Assembly: GCA_028724245.1 (NCBI GenBank)
Contig: JAQYDI010000083.1
Location: forward strand, 1-37,587
Source of the DNA: Lachnospiraceae bacterium
Lineage (GTDB): Bacteria > Bacillota > Clostridia > Lachnospirales > Lachnospiraceae
Reading direction: 5' to 3'
Length of the DNA stretch: 37,587 bases
Positions 1 to 8,718 of this stretch are shown here, in pieces. Positions within the stretch are counted from its first letter, which is position 1. Every line of letters begins with the position of its first letter. The notes under the pieces were generated by a model that made no database searches, was not told the DNA's origin, and saw only the letters and a program-made list of their open reading frames with translations. The position numbers were made by a program, and so were the translations under genes.

Positions 1-1
1 T

Positions 2-163
2 ACTGCCATAACGATCTGCCGTGAACTTCTGCTCAGTACAAATCCCTCATTAGATCCGGAAACTCTAATCCGGAAATCTATTTGTCCGATTCGTCCTGGC
101 AGGGAATATAAACGGCAAATAAGATTTCATTCAGCTGTAGGTTTTGGGTATAGAGCCGCCTGA
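2..163 (+). CDS. C-terminal end of a protein cut by the window edge (possibly a ketoacyl-synthase-like protein)
   Basis: An open plus-strand frame runs in from the left edge and stops at TGA 161-163, giving 53 residues. The last residues (RFHSAVGFGYRAA) resemble the C-terminal N-S-x-G-F-G-G strand of beta-ketoacyl-ACP synthases, but too little is visible for a firm call. A simple hairpin followed by five T residues lies 28 bases after the stop, which supports this being the real 3' end of a gene and not a chance frame. It is the only plus-strand gene before 24.6 kb. The family assignment is inference. Confidence 0.4.
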   Translation, partial: TAITICRELLLSTNPSLDPETLIRKSICPIRPGREYKRQIRFHSAVGFGYRAA

Positions 164-191
164 TCTTAAGTCTAATTATATATGATTTTTG

Positions 192-214
192 GACAGATGG
201 CAATCTGTCTTTTT
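192..214 (+). terminator. Rho-independent terminator of the left-edge gene
   Basis: A perfect 7-bp stem (GACAGAT / ATCTGTC) with a GGCA loop is followed directly by TTTTT. It sits just after the stop codon at 163. From here to about 305 I see no gene or further structure. Confidence 0.7.
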
Positions 215-305
215 GTGCTACAATTAAAGAAATCTGATGTCAAATATTTTTTTTAAGCCATCTGATTTCCCAAGCTTTCCCCCGCTTATGCGGTTAACTT
301 AATGC

Positions 306-470
306 CATTGCGCTCAGGTGAAAACGCAGCGGTACTAAATTCGCAGTCCTTCCAGTGAAGGTCTGCTCATTAAGTGCCGGCGTTTTCAATGGTCCCCTTT
401 ACAGGATACCACAGTCATTCTGCCGCCGCAGGCTATTTCATCTCCGGCAAGAAAGAAGTTCTGAACAGTA
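306..470 (+). repeat. Intergenic repeat, copy 1 (full length, direct orientation)
   Basis: This block of about 165 bases matches the reverse complement of 564-731 along its length. Landmarks in order are CGCTCAGGTGAAAACGCAGC, TCGCAGTCC, GCCGGCGTTTTC, TACAGGATACCA, TTCTGCCGC and CTGAACAGTA. Short open frames inside it are artefacts of the repeat. No coding function is apparent. Confidence 0.65.
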
Positions 471-563
471 TGGAGGACAGGCGAAAAACATGCTTGCTGC
501 GGAGAACGAATTCAACACCGTTCCATACGTATATTCAACTTGATTATACGCTTCTCTCCCACG

Positions 564-731
564 TACTGTTCAAATCTTCATTCCGCCTGAAAAGAGAGAA
601 CCTTTGCGGCAGAAGGACCATGGTATCCTGTTAAGGGGGCCGTAGAAAACGCCGGTGCTTAGCGAGCAGGCTGCCAAAGGCGGTCTGCGAGGTTAGCATC
701 CGCTGCGTTTGATCCCGAGCGAAAGCGAGCC
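564..731 (-). repeat. Intergenic repeat, copy 2 (full length, inverted)
   Basis: Read on the minus strand it gives, in order, CGCTCGGGATCAAACGCAGC, CTCGCAGACC, CACCGGCGTTTTC, AACAGGATACCATGG, TTCTGCCGC and TTGAACAGTA, the same landmarks as copy 1. Copies 1 and 2 face each other across about 93 bases and could form a long imperfect stem-loop. Confidence 0.65.
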
Positions 732-735
732 CCCG

Positions 736-800
736 TACAGGATATCATGGTCCTTCTGCCTCACAACCGTTATCTCTTCAGGCCGAAGTCTGAACAGTTA
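736..800 (+). repeat. Intergenic repeat, copy 3 (second half only), supplying the helicase stop codon
   Basis: Only the second half of the repeat is present here: TACAGGATATCATGG, TTCTGCC, TCTTCAGG and CTGAACAGTTA. It runs into the 3' end of the minus-strand helicase gene, and that gene's TAA stop (798-800) is part of the repeat's TAACTGTTCAG edge. The minus-strand RNA would form a small hairpin with a C-UUCG-G tetraloop just after the stop. Confidence 0.6.
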
Positions 801-3800
801 CAACAACTCCATCAGCTCTTCTCTTGTGAGTTCTGCCAGGCTGATCTGGCTGCCGTTTAACACCTGGTCCACCAGATTCTGCTTGGCTTCCTGCAGTTTC
901 AGGATATTTTCCTCAATGGTATTGGCCGCGATCAGCCGGTATACATTGACTTCTTTTGTCTGGCCGATACGGTGTGCTCGGTCGGTAGCCTGATTCTGGG
1001 CTGCTACGTTCCACCATGGATCATAGTGGATGACCGTGTCTGCCCGGGTCAGATTAAGGCCGGTTCCCCCTGCTTTCAGAGAAATCAGGAAGATGGGAAC
1101 TTCTCCTTCGCCAAACCGTTCCACCAGCTGCTGTCGTTCCTGCTTGCCGGTCTGCCCTGTCAGGGTAAAACAGGGAATCTGCTCCTGAGCAAGACGGGCC
1201 TCAATGAGATCCAGCATCCGGGCAAACTGTGAGAAGATCAGAATCCGGTGTCCGCCGTCAAGGCAGGAATGCACCAGTTCCATCAGTGCCTCCAGCTTTG
1301 CATTGGAAGCAGTGAAATCTTCATAAACCAGCGAAGGGGCGCAGCACAGCTCCCGCAGTCTGGTCAGGCTGGAAAGGATCATGGTCCGCTTCCTGCGGAA
1401 GGAATCATCTGTTTCATGGGCCAGTTCCCGCTTCAGCTGCAGGGCACAGGCCGCATAAAGCTTCTTCTGTTCTCCTTCCAGCGCCGGATAGAGAACCGTA
1501 TCGCATTTATCCGGAAGTTCTGTCAGGACTTCCTTTTTCAAACGCCGCAGAATAAACGGAGAAATCATATTATGAAGTCTTGCAACCACCCGTTCATCCC
1601 GATCCTTCACCAGCGGTATTTCAAAAATCGTATGGAAACGGTTGTAGGAATACAGAAATCCGGGCATGAGATAATCGAAAATACTCCACAGCTCGCCAAG
1701 CCGGTTCTCCACCGGTGTCCCTGTCAGGGCAAAACGGCGCACAGCATGGATTTTCTTCACTGCACGGGCATTCTGAGTTCCCTGATTTTTAATATACTGG
1801 GCTTCATCCAGAACCTGCAGACGGAATTCAAACTCCTCATACAACTCCACATCCCGCCGGAGAAGATCGTAAGAAGTAATCCACAGCTGTGCTGCAGGTT
1901 TTTCTTTCAGCATCATCTTCCGCTCCCTGCCGTTTCCGGCAATCACAACTTTCGTAAGCCCGGGCGCAAATCGTTCAATCTCATGGACCCAATTGTAGAG
2001 CAGAGATGAAGGACACACAATGAGGGAAGGGCGTGTTTCTCCCGTATTCTCATAAATTTTCTGGAACAGGGCGATCATCTGCACGGTCTTTCCCAGACCC
2101 ATATCATCCGCCAGAATTCCGCCGAAGCCCATACGATCCAGCATGCATAGCCACTGATATCCTTTGACCTGATAATCGCGGAGGATCCTGTCAAAACCGG
2201 CAGGAACCGGCTCCGGCTGCATATCCTTTTTCTCAAGGCATGCAGTCAGCCGGTCAAAATAATCATCATGGCTGTAATCCATGTGATAGGTTTCAAACAG
2301 TTTTTTCAGATACAAAGCACGGTTCCCTGAAATATTCCGGACCGTACCGGTAATCTCTCTGGCTGACAGCTGCAGGCCTTCCATCAACTCCGGCAGAACC
2401 GCCAGTTGTTCATCGCCAAGCAGCACATAGCTTCCATCCTTCAGATGATAATACTTTTTCTTTTCCTCATAATGATTCAAAATCTGCGTCAGTTCGCTCT
2501 GCGTAAGCCCATCCATATCAATTGACAGTTCCAGCCAGTCGGAAAATGACTGGACATGGAACTGCAGGCGGGACGGCTGACGGATCTTCAGTTCCATCAG
2601 AGAATCAGACAGATGCACTCTGCCAAGCGGTGCAAAATCCGCAAAGCCGCTGACTGCCAGCCGGATGGCTGCCTGCTCATCTCCAAATGTGGTCAGAAGC
2701 CCCTCTTCCGGATATCTTCTTTCGAAATAACGGCCTGCTGTAAGAGCCACCTTCTTCTCCCCGGCCCGGTCTCTCCAGAAAACCGACGGATTTTCCCCGT
2801 TTACCGGGTTAAAAGAAACAGTTCCATACCGATGCAGAATTTTCAGAGTAATCTCCATCTCGCCTCTGCGGTCAAAGAAAAATTCCGTTTCCAGTGTTCT
2901 GGACTGATAATCCGAAAGTTCAATTCCTTCACAGTCCACATCCGCGTACCGCTGCAGGACGGGCAGCACATCCACACAGAATCCTGTCATATCCTGATCA
3001 CTGATTTTTACACTGATAGGCTGTTCTTCACTGTTTTCCATCATCCCCAGCAGAAATGGTTTCATATAACGGCAATAATCTGCATCGGTCACACGCAGCG
3101 TATCATCCTCCACCACATACAGATGACGGTTCCCTGCAAATACAGCCGGTTTCTGACGCAGAATCAGATTCACACCCAGTGAATGACGGATGTTGCTGCG
3201 ATAACGCATAAAAAGCTGCAGAGACGGATTTTCCCTGACGATCTTCAGATAGCCGTCCGGTGACAGGCTTTCCTCCGCTTCGATCAGCGGATCGGAAAAT
3301 GCCTGAAACAGCTGATCCATATCCTCCTGACCCACCAGCAGAAAACTGCTGTCACGAGTATAGGCAGACACGGCCCCGCGCAGACGGCGGTCGCTGCCGC
3401 TGTCCTGCATCCGGTCATGGATGATCAGCAGGGTCTCCAGCAGCTTTATGCTTTCCCGGTCAAATGCTTCCGGAACATGGTAAAAATCCAGAAACTTACC
3501 GTACAGATACCGTCCTCCTGTGCGGAAGGTCTCCAGAAGTGCAGAAATATCCCTTACTTTATAATATTTGCTGCTGCCGATCTTCAGACTCAAAGCAATT
3601 CTTCCCTCCTGACCGGCCTGACTGCTCACAGGCAGATTCTGTGACACGCTCCACAGAGAAAGGACCGGCATTACATGAACCAGTTCTTCTTCACTTTTCG
3701 TCTCACTGATATAATCCGCCAGAACAGATCGCTGGCGGAGCTGACTGTACTGCTCGATCATGGGACGCACAAAATCCGCCGACTCTGTATTCTGATTCTC

Positions 3801-4100
3801 CGTTAATTCCAGCCACGCCAGTGCAGCCGCAACTGCATGGGAACAGAGATGTCCTTTTCTGGAATCCGGATGCATACAGCTGCAGCGGGAAGAAACGATC
3901 TTCCCGCCGCGTATGGTCAGATTTACCTGTTTTTCTGTTTCGTGATCATTGCGGGCGAGCGCCATGATCCTGATTTCATCTTTCCAGAAGCTCTGAACAG
4001 GCTTCAGTTTCACCTGTCCCATCTGACAGATGCAGTTTCCCTCTTCAAAGGCACGGCGGCTGCCCGCCAGTGCCTGTATCATACTGCGGGTGATGGACAT
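798..4100 (-). CDS. SWIM zinc-finger SNF2-family helicase/ATPase
   Basis: A 1100-residue DNA-dependent ATPase of the Swi2/Snf2 superfamily 2 group. A SWIM zinc finger (CxC at 73/75, CxH at 87/89) lies near the N-terminus, followed by a long bacterial SNF2-associated region. The two RecA-like lobes follow: Walker A DDMGLGKT near 665-672, DEAQ box near 764, and the C-terminal lobe with GGTGLNLT and DPWWN...RAHRIGQ near 1020-1045. The ATG at 4100 has GGAGAG a few bases upstream. It begins 12 bases after the argS stop, so the two are probably co-transcribed. Family members are thought to translocate on duplex DNA and remodel protein-DNA complexes; the exact role of this bacterial subgroup is not known. 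The length is normal and all motifs look intact. Confidence 0.93.
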   Translation of the reverse strand: MSITRSMIQALAGSRRAFEEGNCICQMGQVKLKPVQSFWKDEIRIMALARNDHETEKQVNLTIRGGKIVSSRCSCMHPDSRKGHLCSHAVAAALAWLELTENQNTESADFVRPMIEQYSQLRQRSVLADYISETKSEEELVHVMPVLSLWSVSQNLPVSSQAGQEGRIALSLKIGSSKYYKVRDISALLETFRTGGRYLYGKFLDFYHVPEAFDRESIKLLETLLIIHDRMQDSGSDRRLRGAVSAYTRDSSFLLVGQEDMDQLFQAFSDPLIEAEESLSPDGYLKIVRENPSLQLFMRYRSNIRHSLGVNLILRQKPAVFAGNRHLYVVEDDTLRVTDADYCRYMKPFLLGMMENSEEQPISVKISDQDMTGFCVDVLPVLQRYADVDCEGIELSDYQSRTLETEFFFDRRGEMEITLKILHRYGTVSFNPVNGENPSVFWRDRAGEKKVALTAGRYFERRYPEEGLLTTFGDEQAAIRLAVSGFADFAPLGRVHLSDSLMELKIRQPSRLQFHVQSFSDWLELSIDMDGLTQSELTQILNHYEEKKKYYHLKDGSYVLLGDEQLAVLPELMEGLQLSAREITGTVRNISGNRALYLKKLFETYHMDYSHDDYFDRLTACLEKKDMQPEPVPAGFDRILRDYQVKGYQWLCMLDRMGFGGILADDMGLGKTVQMIALFQKIYENTGETRPSLIVCPSSLLYNWVHEIERFAPGLTKVVIAGNGRERKMMLKEKPAAQLWITSYDLLRRDVELYEEFEFRLQVLDEAQYIKNQGTQNARAVKKIHAVRRFALTGTPVENRLGELWSIFDYLMPGFLYSYNRFHTIFEIPLVKDRDERVVARLHNMISPFILRRLKKEVLTELPDKCDTVLYPALEGEQKKLYAACALQLKRELAHETDDSFRRKRTMILSSLTRLRELCCAPSLVYEDFTASNAKLEALMELVHSCLDGGHRILIFSQFARMLDLIEARLAQEQIPCFTLTGQTGKQERQQLVERFGEGEVPIFLISLKAGGTGLNLTRADTVIHYDPWWNVAAQNQATDRAHRIGQTKEVNVYRLIAANTIEENILKLQEAKQNLVDQVLNGSQISLAELTREELMELL

Positions 4101-4112
4101 GAATGATCTCTC

Positions 4113-5885
4113 CTACATTCTCTCCGGTGCTTCAAATCCAAGCAGATCGATGCTGGTTTCCAGCACTTTGCGTGTCAGTGCCAGCAGGCTGATATATCCG
4201 GCTTTCACTGCCTCATCCTCCTCTGCAAGGATTCTGGTTTCATGATAAAATTTATTAAATGCGTTGGACACATCGTAAATATAAGCACACAGTTTGTGAG
4301 GCGCCGTTTCTGCAAATGCAGCTTCCACCGTCTCGCCGAATCTGGTCAGAAGCAGCTGGAGCGCCTTTTCGCCGGCACTGCGCGCTGCACAGACGCCATC
4401 TTCTGAAACTGCCCTTGCCTCCGGGCTGTCTTCGTATTTGTGAATAATGGATTTAATACGCACAATAGTATACAGAATATACGGGCCGGTATCTCCTTCG
4501 AAAGAAGTAAAACGATCCACATCGAATACATAATCTTTTGACGCCTGATTGGACAGATCCCCGTACTTGATGGCGGAAAGTGCTACAATGCGGGCTGTAT
4601 CCATGGCCTCTTCTTCAGAAACGGTGCGGTTTTCCTTAATCTTTTCGTAAACCGCTTCCGTAATCTCGCGGATCAGAACCTCCAGACGCATTACACCGCC
4701 GTCTCTCGTCTTGAAGGGCTTGCCGTCCTTCCCATTCATGGTGCCGAATCCCAGGAAGCCGAGCTTTGTCTCCGGTCTTACGATATCTGCCTTTCTTGCA
4801 GTACGGAACACCTGTCTGAAATGCATCTCCTGACGCTTGTCCACCACATAAAGAACATAATCAGGTGCAAACAGCTTTTCGCGTTCTACCAGAGTTGCCA
4901 GGTCTGTGGTGGAATACAGGGTAGCGCCGTCTGATTTGACGATAATGCAGGGCGGAACCTCCTTGGTATCGGTTTCTTCCTTTACATCCACAACAAGAGC
5001 ACCGTTGCTTTCGTAGGCAAGGCCTTTGTCCTTCAGCATCTGGATCATATCGGGAATATAGGGCTGTGCATCACTTTCCTTCTTCCACAGATCAAAGGTA
5101 ACATTCAAAAACTGATAATTTTTCTTCAGATCGGCCACGGAAACATTGAGAATATGATTCCAGATGGCACGGTATCCGCGTCTGCCCTGCTGCAGCATGG
5201 CGGTTGCATCATGGGCTTCTTCCGCAAATGCTTCATCCACCTTTGATTTCGCACTGGCCGCAGGATAGATTTCTTCCAGCTCCCCGATAGTAAAAGGAGC
5301 CTCCTGCGGATATTCTCCGGTATAGGTATCGTCAAAATAGATCAGATCCGGTTTGCGGTGCTTCAGTTCTGCAATGATCAGACCCATCTGCAGTCCCCAG
5401 TCACCCAGATGTACATCACCGGCCACATCATAGCCCACAAAGCGGCCGATGCGTTTCAGACTCTCACCGATAATAGCAGAACGCAGATGCCCAACATGCA
5501 GCGGTTTTGCCACATTGGGTCCGCCGTAGTCAATGATCATCTTACGTCCCTTACCCAGATCATCACAGCCCAGCTTCGGATCTGCAGCTTCACGGTTCAG
5601 GAAGGATGCCACAAATGTTTCTTTCAGCTTCAGATTGATGAATCCCGGCTTTACCACCTGTACATCAGAAAAAATGTCGCTGTCCTTCAGCACAGCAACC
5701 ACATCATCAGCTATCATAAAAGGGGCTTTATGGTACGCTTTGGCTGCAGCCATGGCGCCATTGCACTGATATTCACATAAATCAGGACGATTGGACACGC
5801 TTACCTTTCCATAGGAAGCATCGTATCCTGCACTTTCAAAAGCTTTCATCAGTTCTCCTGATAAAACGGCATTTAACTTTTCCAT
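4113..5885 (-). CDS. argS: Arginyl-tRNA synthetase
   Basis: A class I aminoacyl-tRNA synthetase that charges tRNA-Arg with arginine in the cytoplasm (590 residues, normal for the family). The N-terminal Add-1 domain covers about residues 1-110. The HIGH-type signature follows as GGPNVAKPLHVGHLRS near 122-137, and the DALR anticodon-binding domain ends with ALTRKVLETSIDLLGFEAPE. The canonical KMSK is replaced, as is common in ArgRS. I chose the ATG at 5885 because GAGGAG lies just upstream and the protein begins MEKLNAVL; a longer in-frame extension to 6125 would read through the promoter and leader and is rejected. A promoter lies at 6000-6028. Confidence 0.96.
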   Translation of the reverse strand: MEKLNAVLSGELMKAFESAGYDASYGKVSVSNRPDLCEYQCNGAMAAAKAYHKAPFMIADDVVAVLKDSDIFSDVQVVKPGFINLKLKETFVASFLNREAADPKLGCDDLGKGRKMIIDYGGPNVAKPLHVGHLRSAIIGESLKRIGRFVGYDVAGDVHLGDWGLQMGLIIAELKHRKPDLIYFDDTYTGEYPQEAPFTIGELEEIYPAASAKSKVDEAFAEEAHDATAMLQQGRRGYRAIWNHILNVSVADLKKNYQFLNVTFDLWKKESDAQPYIPDMIQMLKDKGLAYESNGALVVDVKEETDTKEVPPCIIVKSDGATLYSTTDLATLVEREKLFAPDYVLYVVDKRQEMHFRQVFRTARKADIVRPETKLGFLGFGTMNGKDGKPFKTRDGGVMRLEVLIREITEAVYEKIKENRTVSEEEAMDTARIVALSAIKYGDLSNQASKDYVFDVDRFTSFEGDTGPYILYTIVRIKSIIHKYEDSPEARAVSEDGVCAARSAGEKALQLLLTRFGETVEAAFAETAPHKLCAYIYDVSNAFNKFYHETRILAEEDEAVKAGYISLLALTRKVLETSIDLLGFEAPERM

Positions 5886-5930
5886 TGGTTTCTCCTCATA
5901 TATATTTATTTTATGTTGATTAATCTTCCG

Positions 5931-5978
5931 GCACCTGTTCCGCCCGCCGTAAAACACGGTCTGACATCCAACAGGTGT
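5931..5978 (-). promoter_or_regulatory. Structured leader hairpin upstream of argS
   Basis: In the roughly 107-nt argS leader, minus-strand CACCTGTT pairs with AACAGGTG, enclosing a smaller CCGT/ACGG hairpin. There is no run of T after it, so it is not a terminator, and no T-box AGGGTGGNACCGCG motif is present. Its function is unknown; it could affect RNA stability or translation. Confidence 0.4.
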
Positions 5979-5999
5979 CCCTATTTCATGGAATGTTTC

Positions 6000-6028
6000 A
6001 TTATAACATGTTTTTCCATAAAAAACAA
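6000..6028 (-). promoter_or_regulatory. Sigma-A-type promoter of argS
   Basis: Minus-strand TTGTTT (6023-6028), a 17-bp spacer, and a perfect TATAAT (6000-6005). The expected start is near 5993. It lies downstream of the terminator of the preceding gene, which fits argS starting a new transcription unit. Confidence 0.7.
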
Positions 6029-6049
6029 ATATATTACGGAAAACAGACG

Positions 6050-6093
6050 AAAAAAGAACCGCTGCACCAGCCAATCTGCCGGTGCGGCGGCTC
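6050..6093 (-). terminator. Rho-independent terminator after the UroD-like gene
   Basis: On the minus strand a stem of about 14 pairs (GAGCCGC-CGCACCGG with CTGGTGC-GCGGTTC, one mismatch) is followed by six T. It lies about 70 bases after the stop of the 6164-7138 gene and before the argS promoter. Confidence 0.85.
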
Positions 6094-6163
6094 CCACTTT
6101 CAGAATATCTGCAGGATTTTCTCAAAAAAATTCCCCTGGAAGGATTTCCTTAGAAAAATTCCT

Positions 6164-7138
6164 TTAGAAAAATTTCTTTGAATACTCTTTCAGTTCTTTC
6201 TGAATAACTTCATTTTTTCTGGCAATTTCAGGATCTCCGAAACGTCCCATAACGTTGCCCATGAAACCGAAGGCACCTACAGACAGATACTTGTCACACC
6301 ATCTGCGGACTTCTTCAATCAGCATCTCATCAGTTACATCAAGGCGTGACACGACACCTGAGGAATCCCAGCCGCCGTTGATGGCCAGTCTCTTTCCGTA
6401 TTTTGCATGTACAGCCAGCAGGTCATTGGAAATCTGGGCAGGATCCCATGCGCTGATGCCTGCATCCACCCATCCTTCAATAAAATCCATGCACTGACCG
6501 CAGCAGTGGATCTGGACCGGAATTCCCGCATCCAGAAATACTTTTGAATATCTTGCGATGGAGGGCATGAAAATCTCATCGTAATCTTCCTTTGAAATAA
6601 ACGGCGCACGCTCGGTACATACATCATCCGGCAGCCACATCATATCAGGCTTGTAATATTCCACCATTTTCTCGGCAACCATGCAGTAAAAATCGGTGAT
6701 GTATTCCATCAGTGCTTTCGCTTCTTCCGGTTCTTCGTAGATGGCACACAGCCCTTCGGTAAAGCCCATGAAATTGATCAGGCACTGGAAAAAGCCGGGA
6801 ATAAAGTTGGCTACCACCGGCATCTGGGAACGGTCAAACCGCTCCAGATCCTTTTTCGCCATGGCTTCCCAGTCCACGTCGGACAGATCCGGATTTTTGA
6901 TCACATCTCTCCATTTTGTCAGATCATCCAGCAGATATTTGCCGGGAATCGGAATAAAGCCGCCGCCGGCATCCATGGACACCTCATACTCCACTCCATA
7001 AAAATCAAAACCGCTCTGATCGGGATTCCTGTCCTTATATAAAACAGAAGGTCCCACCATCCACATAAAATCAAACTGGGGGCAGAACTCCACATCTTTT
7101 CCCGTAATAAACCGAAGATAATTCTCTTTTGCTGTCAT
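6164..7138 (-). CDS. Uroporphyrinogen-III decarboxylase-like (URO-D / MtaA-CmuA-type) protein
   Basis: A 324-residue TIM-barrel protein of the URO-D superfamily. This group includes haem-pathway decarboxylases and zinc-dependent corrinoid/coenzyme-M methyltransferases. The segment IHCCGQCMDF near 209-218 resembles the His-x-Cys metal-binding site of the methyltransferase branch. PDDVCTERAPFISKEDYDEI is typical of the non-haem branch. No haem-pathway genes or corrinoid proteins lie nearby, so the substrate is unknown. The ATG at 7138 follows AAGGAGG by eight bases; a start 12 codons upstream lacks such a site. It is a single-gene unit with its own terminator. True haem decarboxylase activity looks unlikely, and methyl transfer is an inference. 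Confidence 0.82.
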   Translation of the reverse strand: MTAKENYLRFITGKDVEFCPQFDFMWMVGPSVLYKDRNPDQSGFDFYGVEYEVSMDAGGGFIPIPGKYLLDDLTKWRDVIKNPDLSDVDWEAMAKKDLERFDRSQMPVVANFIPGFFQCLINFMGFTEGLCAIYEEPEEAKALMEYITDFYCMVAEKMVEYYKPDMMWLPDDVCTERAPFISKEDYDEIFMPSIARYSKVFLDAGIPVQIHCCGQCMDFIEGWVDAGISAWDPAQISNDLLAVHAKYGKRLAINGGWDSSGVVSRLDVTDEMLIEEVRRWCDKYLSVGAFGFMGNVMGRFGDPEIARKNEVIQKELKEYSKKFF

Positions 7139-7313
7139 AAAAAACGCCTCCTTGCTCATTATTTTCGTACGCATCTTCGTGCCGCTGAAAAAAGAATATC
7201 ACATTTCAGTCGGAATTTCCTCATGATGCCAGTCAAAAATTCATGAACAAAAGAGACGATTTTTTGTATCCGTAAGCTGAATTCCTTACCGCCGGCGTAT
7301 GGATCTGCCATAT

Positions 7314-7351
7314 AAATCTGCCATTGCCGTAAGAACTGCCGTCTGCAGATT
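7314..7351 (-). terminator. Possible weak terminator or hairpin after rsmF
   Basis: Immediately after the rsmF stop, minus-strand AATCTGC pairs with GCAGATT across a 23-base loop, followed by TATAT and no strong T run. Evidence is weak. The rest of 7139-7313 shows no gene or clear promoter. Confidence 0.25.
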
Positions 7352-8698
7352 TTACCAGCTGATTCTGAGTCCCTTGGGATAATGATTTTTCACCGTCTGG
7401 CTGCTGGCTTTTCCCCAGCCTGCAGATACACCGTCCACGCAGACCAGAACCCAGCCCTTTTCCTGACCGCAGTCAAGGGTCTCCCCGTGAAGATACCGGT
7501 AGATATCCTCCCGGCTTCCCAAAACCGCCTGACGTACCTCCTCCGGACGCAGCGCCATAGCCAGCGCATGGGCCGGCCGGAACAGCTTTCCTTTCACTTC
7601 GCCCATCTGCAGGCCGGGACGCAGCACCTTCAATCCCTTCAGCGGCGGACAGAATTCGGGCACGCGGTACAGCTGATTTCCGAAAAACAGATACTGCCCC
7701 GCCATGGGCGCAGCCAGCGTTTCCGACTCCCATGCATGGAATTCCTTCAGCTGTTTTCTGTCATCCCAGGAAATGGTTTTTTCCTGACGAAGACCGGCCT
7801 CCCTGCTGCCGGTCCATTCTCCCGCCTTTTTCAGAACGGCCACCCCATGGCCTTCCCCATGCAGGCGGTGGGGCCACAGTCTCCAGGTTCCGGGCAGTTT
7901 CCCCGGTGTAAAATGCGGACAGTCCACCGACAGATCCGCCTCCATCCACGGACACGCCTCCAGAAAACGGGCGATAACCCCTTCATTTTCCTCCTCTGCA
8001 AAGGTACAGGTGGAATAGACAAGCCTGCCGCCGGGCCGCAGCATCCGCTGTGCCTCCATCAATATGGAAAACTGGCGGTCCGCACACATCTGTACATGCT
8101 CCATGCTCCATTCCGACACTGCGTTCTCATCCTTTCGGAACATACCCTCACCGGAGCAGGGTGCATCGCAGAGGATTCTGTCGAAAAAGCCCTCAAACCG
8201 GTCTGCCAGACGGGCCGGTGTCTCATTGCACACCAGTACATTGCGCACACCCATCCGCTCCATATTCTGAGAAAGAATTTTTGCCCGGGCCGGATGGATC
8301 TCATTGACCACCAGAAGGCCTTCTCCTTTCATGTCCGAAGCCAGCTGGGAGGATTTTCCGCCGGGCGCGGCACACAGATCCAGTACCCGCTCTCCGGGCT
8401 GCACCTCCAGAAGCTCCGCCGCCGACATGGCGCTGGGCTCCTGAATATAATACATCCCCGCTTCATGCCAAACATGACGTCCGGGCCGTTCTTCTTCCTT
8501 ATAGTAGAAACCGTTCCGGCACCAGGGCACCGGCTCCAGAGAAAAACCGGAAAGCTTCAGGAAATCCTCTCTGGAAATCTTCAGTTCATTCACACGCAGT
8601 CCCTGATAGCGGCCGGTTTCATAGCTTTCCAGAAAAGCGTCAAAACCGTCTCCCAGTTCCTGCTTCATACGTTTTAAAAATGGTTCAGGCAGATTCAT
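7352..8698 (-). CDS. rsmF: rRNA cytosine-C5 methyltransferase, RsmF/NOL1-NOP2-Sun family
   Basis: A SAM-dependent enzyme that makes 5-methylcytosine in rRNA (448 residues). The Rossmann domain shows motif I VLDLCAAPGGKSSQ near 104-117, motif IV CDAPCSGEGMFRKDE near 176-190, and motif VI YSTCTFAEEENEG near 224-236. The two cysteines expected for this family (PCSG and STCT) are both present. The C-terminal third, ending NHYPKGLRISW, matches the RsmF-type RNA-binding tail and separates it from RsmB. The ATG at 8698 has AAAGGAG six bases upstream. It starts 20 bases after the sigma-like gene and is probably co-transcribed with it. The exact target base cannot be read from sequence. Confidence 0.92.
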   Translation of the reverse strand: MNLPEPFLKRMKQELGDGFDAFLESYETGRYQGLRVNELKISREDFLKLSGFSLEPVPWCRNGFYYKEEERPGRHVWHEAGMYYIQEPSAMSAAELLEVQPGERVLDLCAAPGGKSSQLASDMKGEGLLVVNEIHPARAKILSQNMERMGVRNVLVCNETPARLADRFEGFFDRILCDAPCSGEGMFRKDENAVSEWSMEHVQMCADRQFSILMEAQRMLRPGGRLVYSTCTFAEEENEGVIARFLEACPWMEADLSVDCPHFTPGKLPGTWRLWPHRLHGEGHGVAVLKKAGEWTGSREAGLRQEKTISWDDRKQLKEFHAWESETLAAPMAGQYLFFGNQLYRVPEFCPPLKGLKVLRPGLQMGEVKGKLFRPAHALAMALRPEEVRQAVLGSREDIYRYLHGETLDCGQEKGWVLVCVDGVSAGWGKASSQTVKNHYPKGLRISW

Positions 8699-8718
8699 AA
8701 GTACTCCTTTACAGACCT

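Noticed and set aside
355..993. Several short plus-strand open frames in the left intergenic region
   Set aside because: They fall inside the inverted repeats or antisense to the helicase end and have no plausible ribosome sites.
5886..6049. A T-box riboswitch in front of argS
   Set aside because: No AGGGTGGNACCGCG-type motif and no terminator with T run lies between the promoter and argS.
5886..6125. An 80-codon N-terminal extension of argS
   Set aside because: It would cover the promoter and leader hairpin, has no ribosome site, and makes the enzyme longer than the family.
7382..8677. A 431-codon plus-strand open frame
   Set aside because: It lies antisense to rsmF, has no recognisable motifs or ribosome site, and is rich in His, Pro and Gln as shadow frames usually are.
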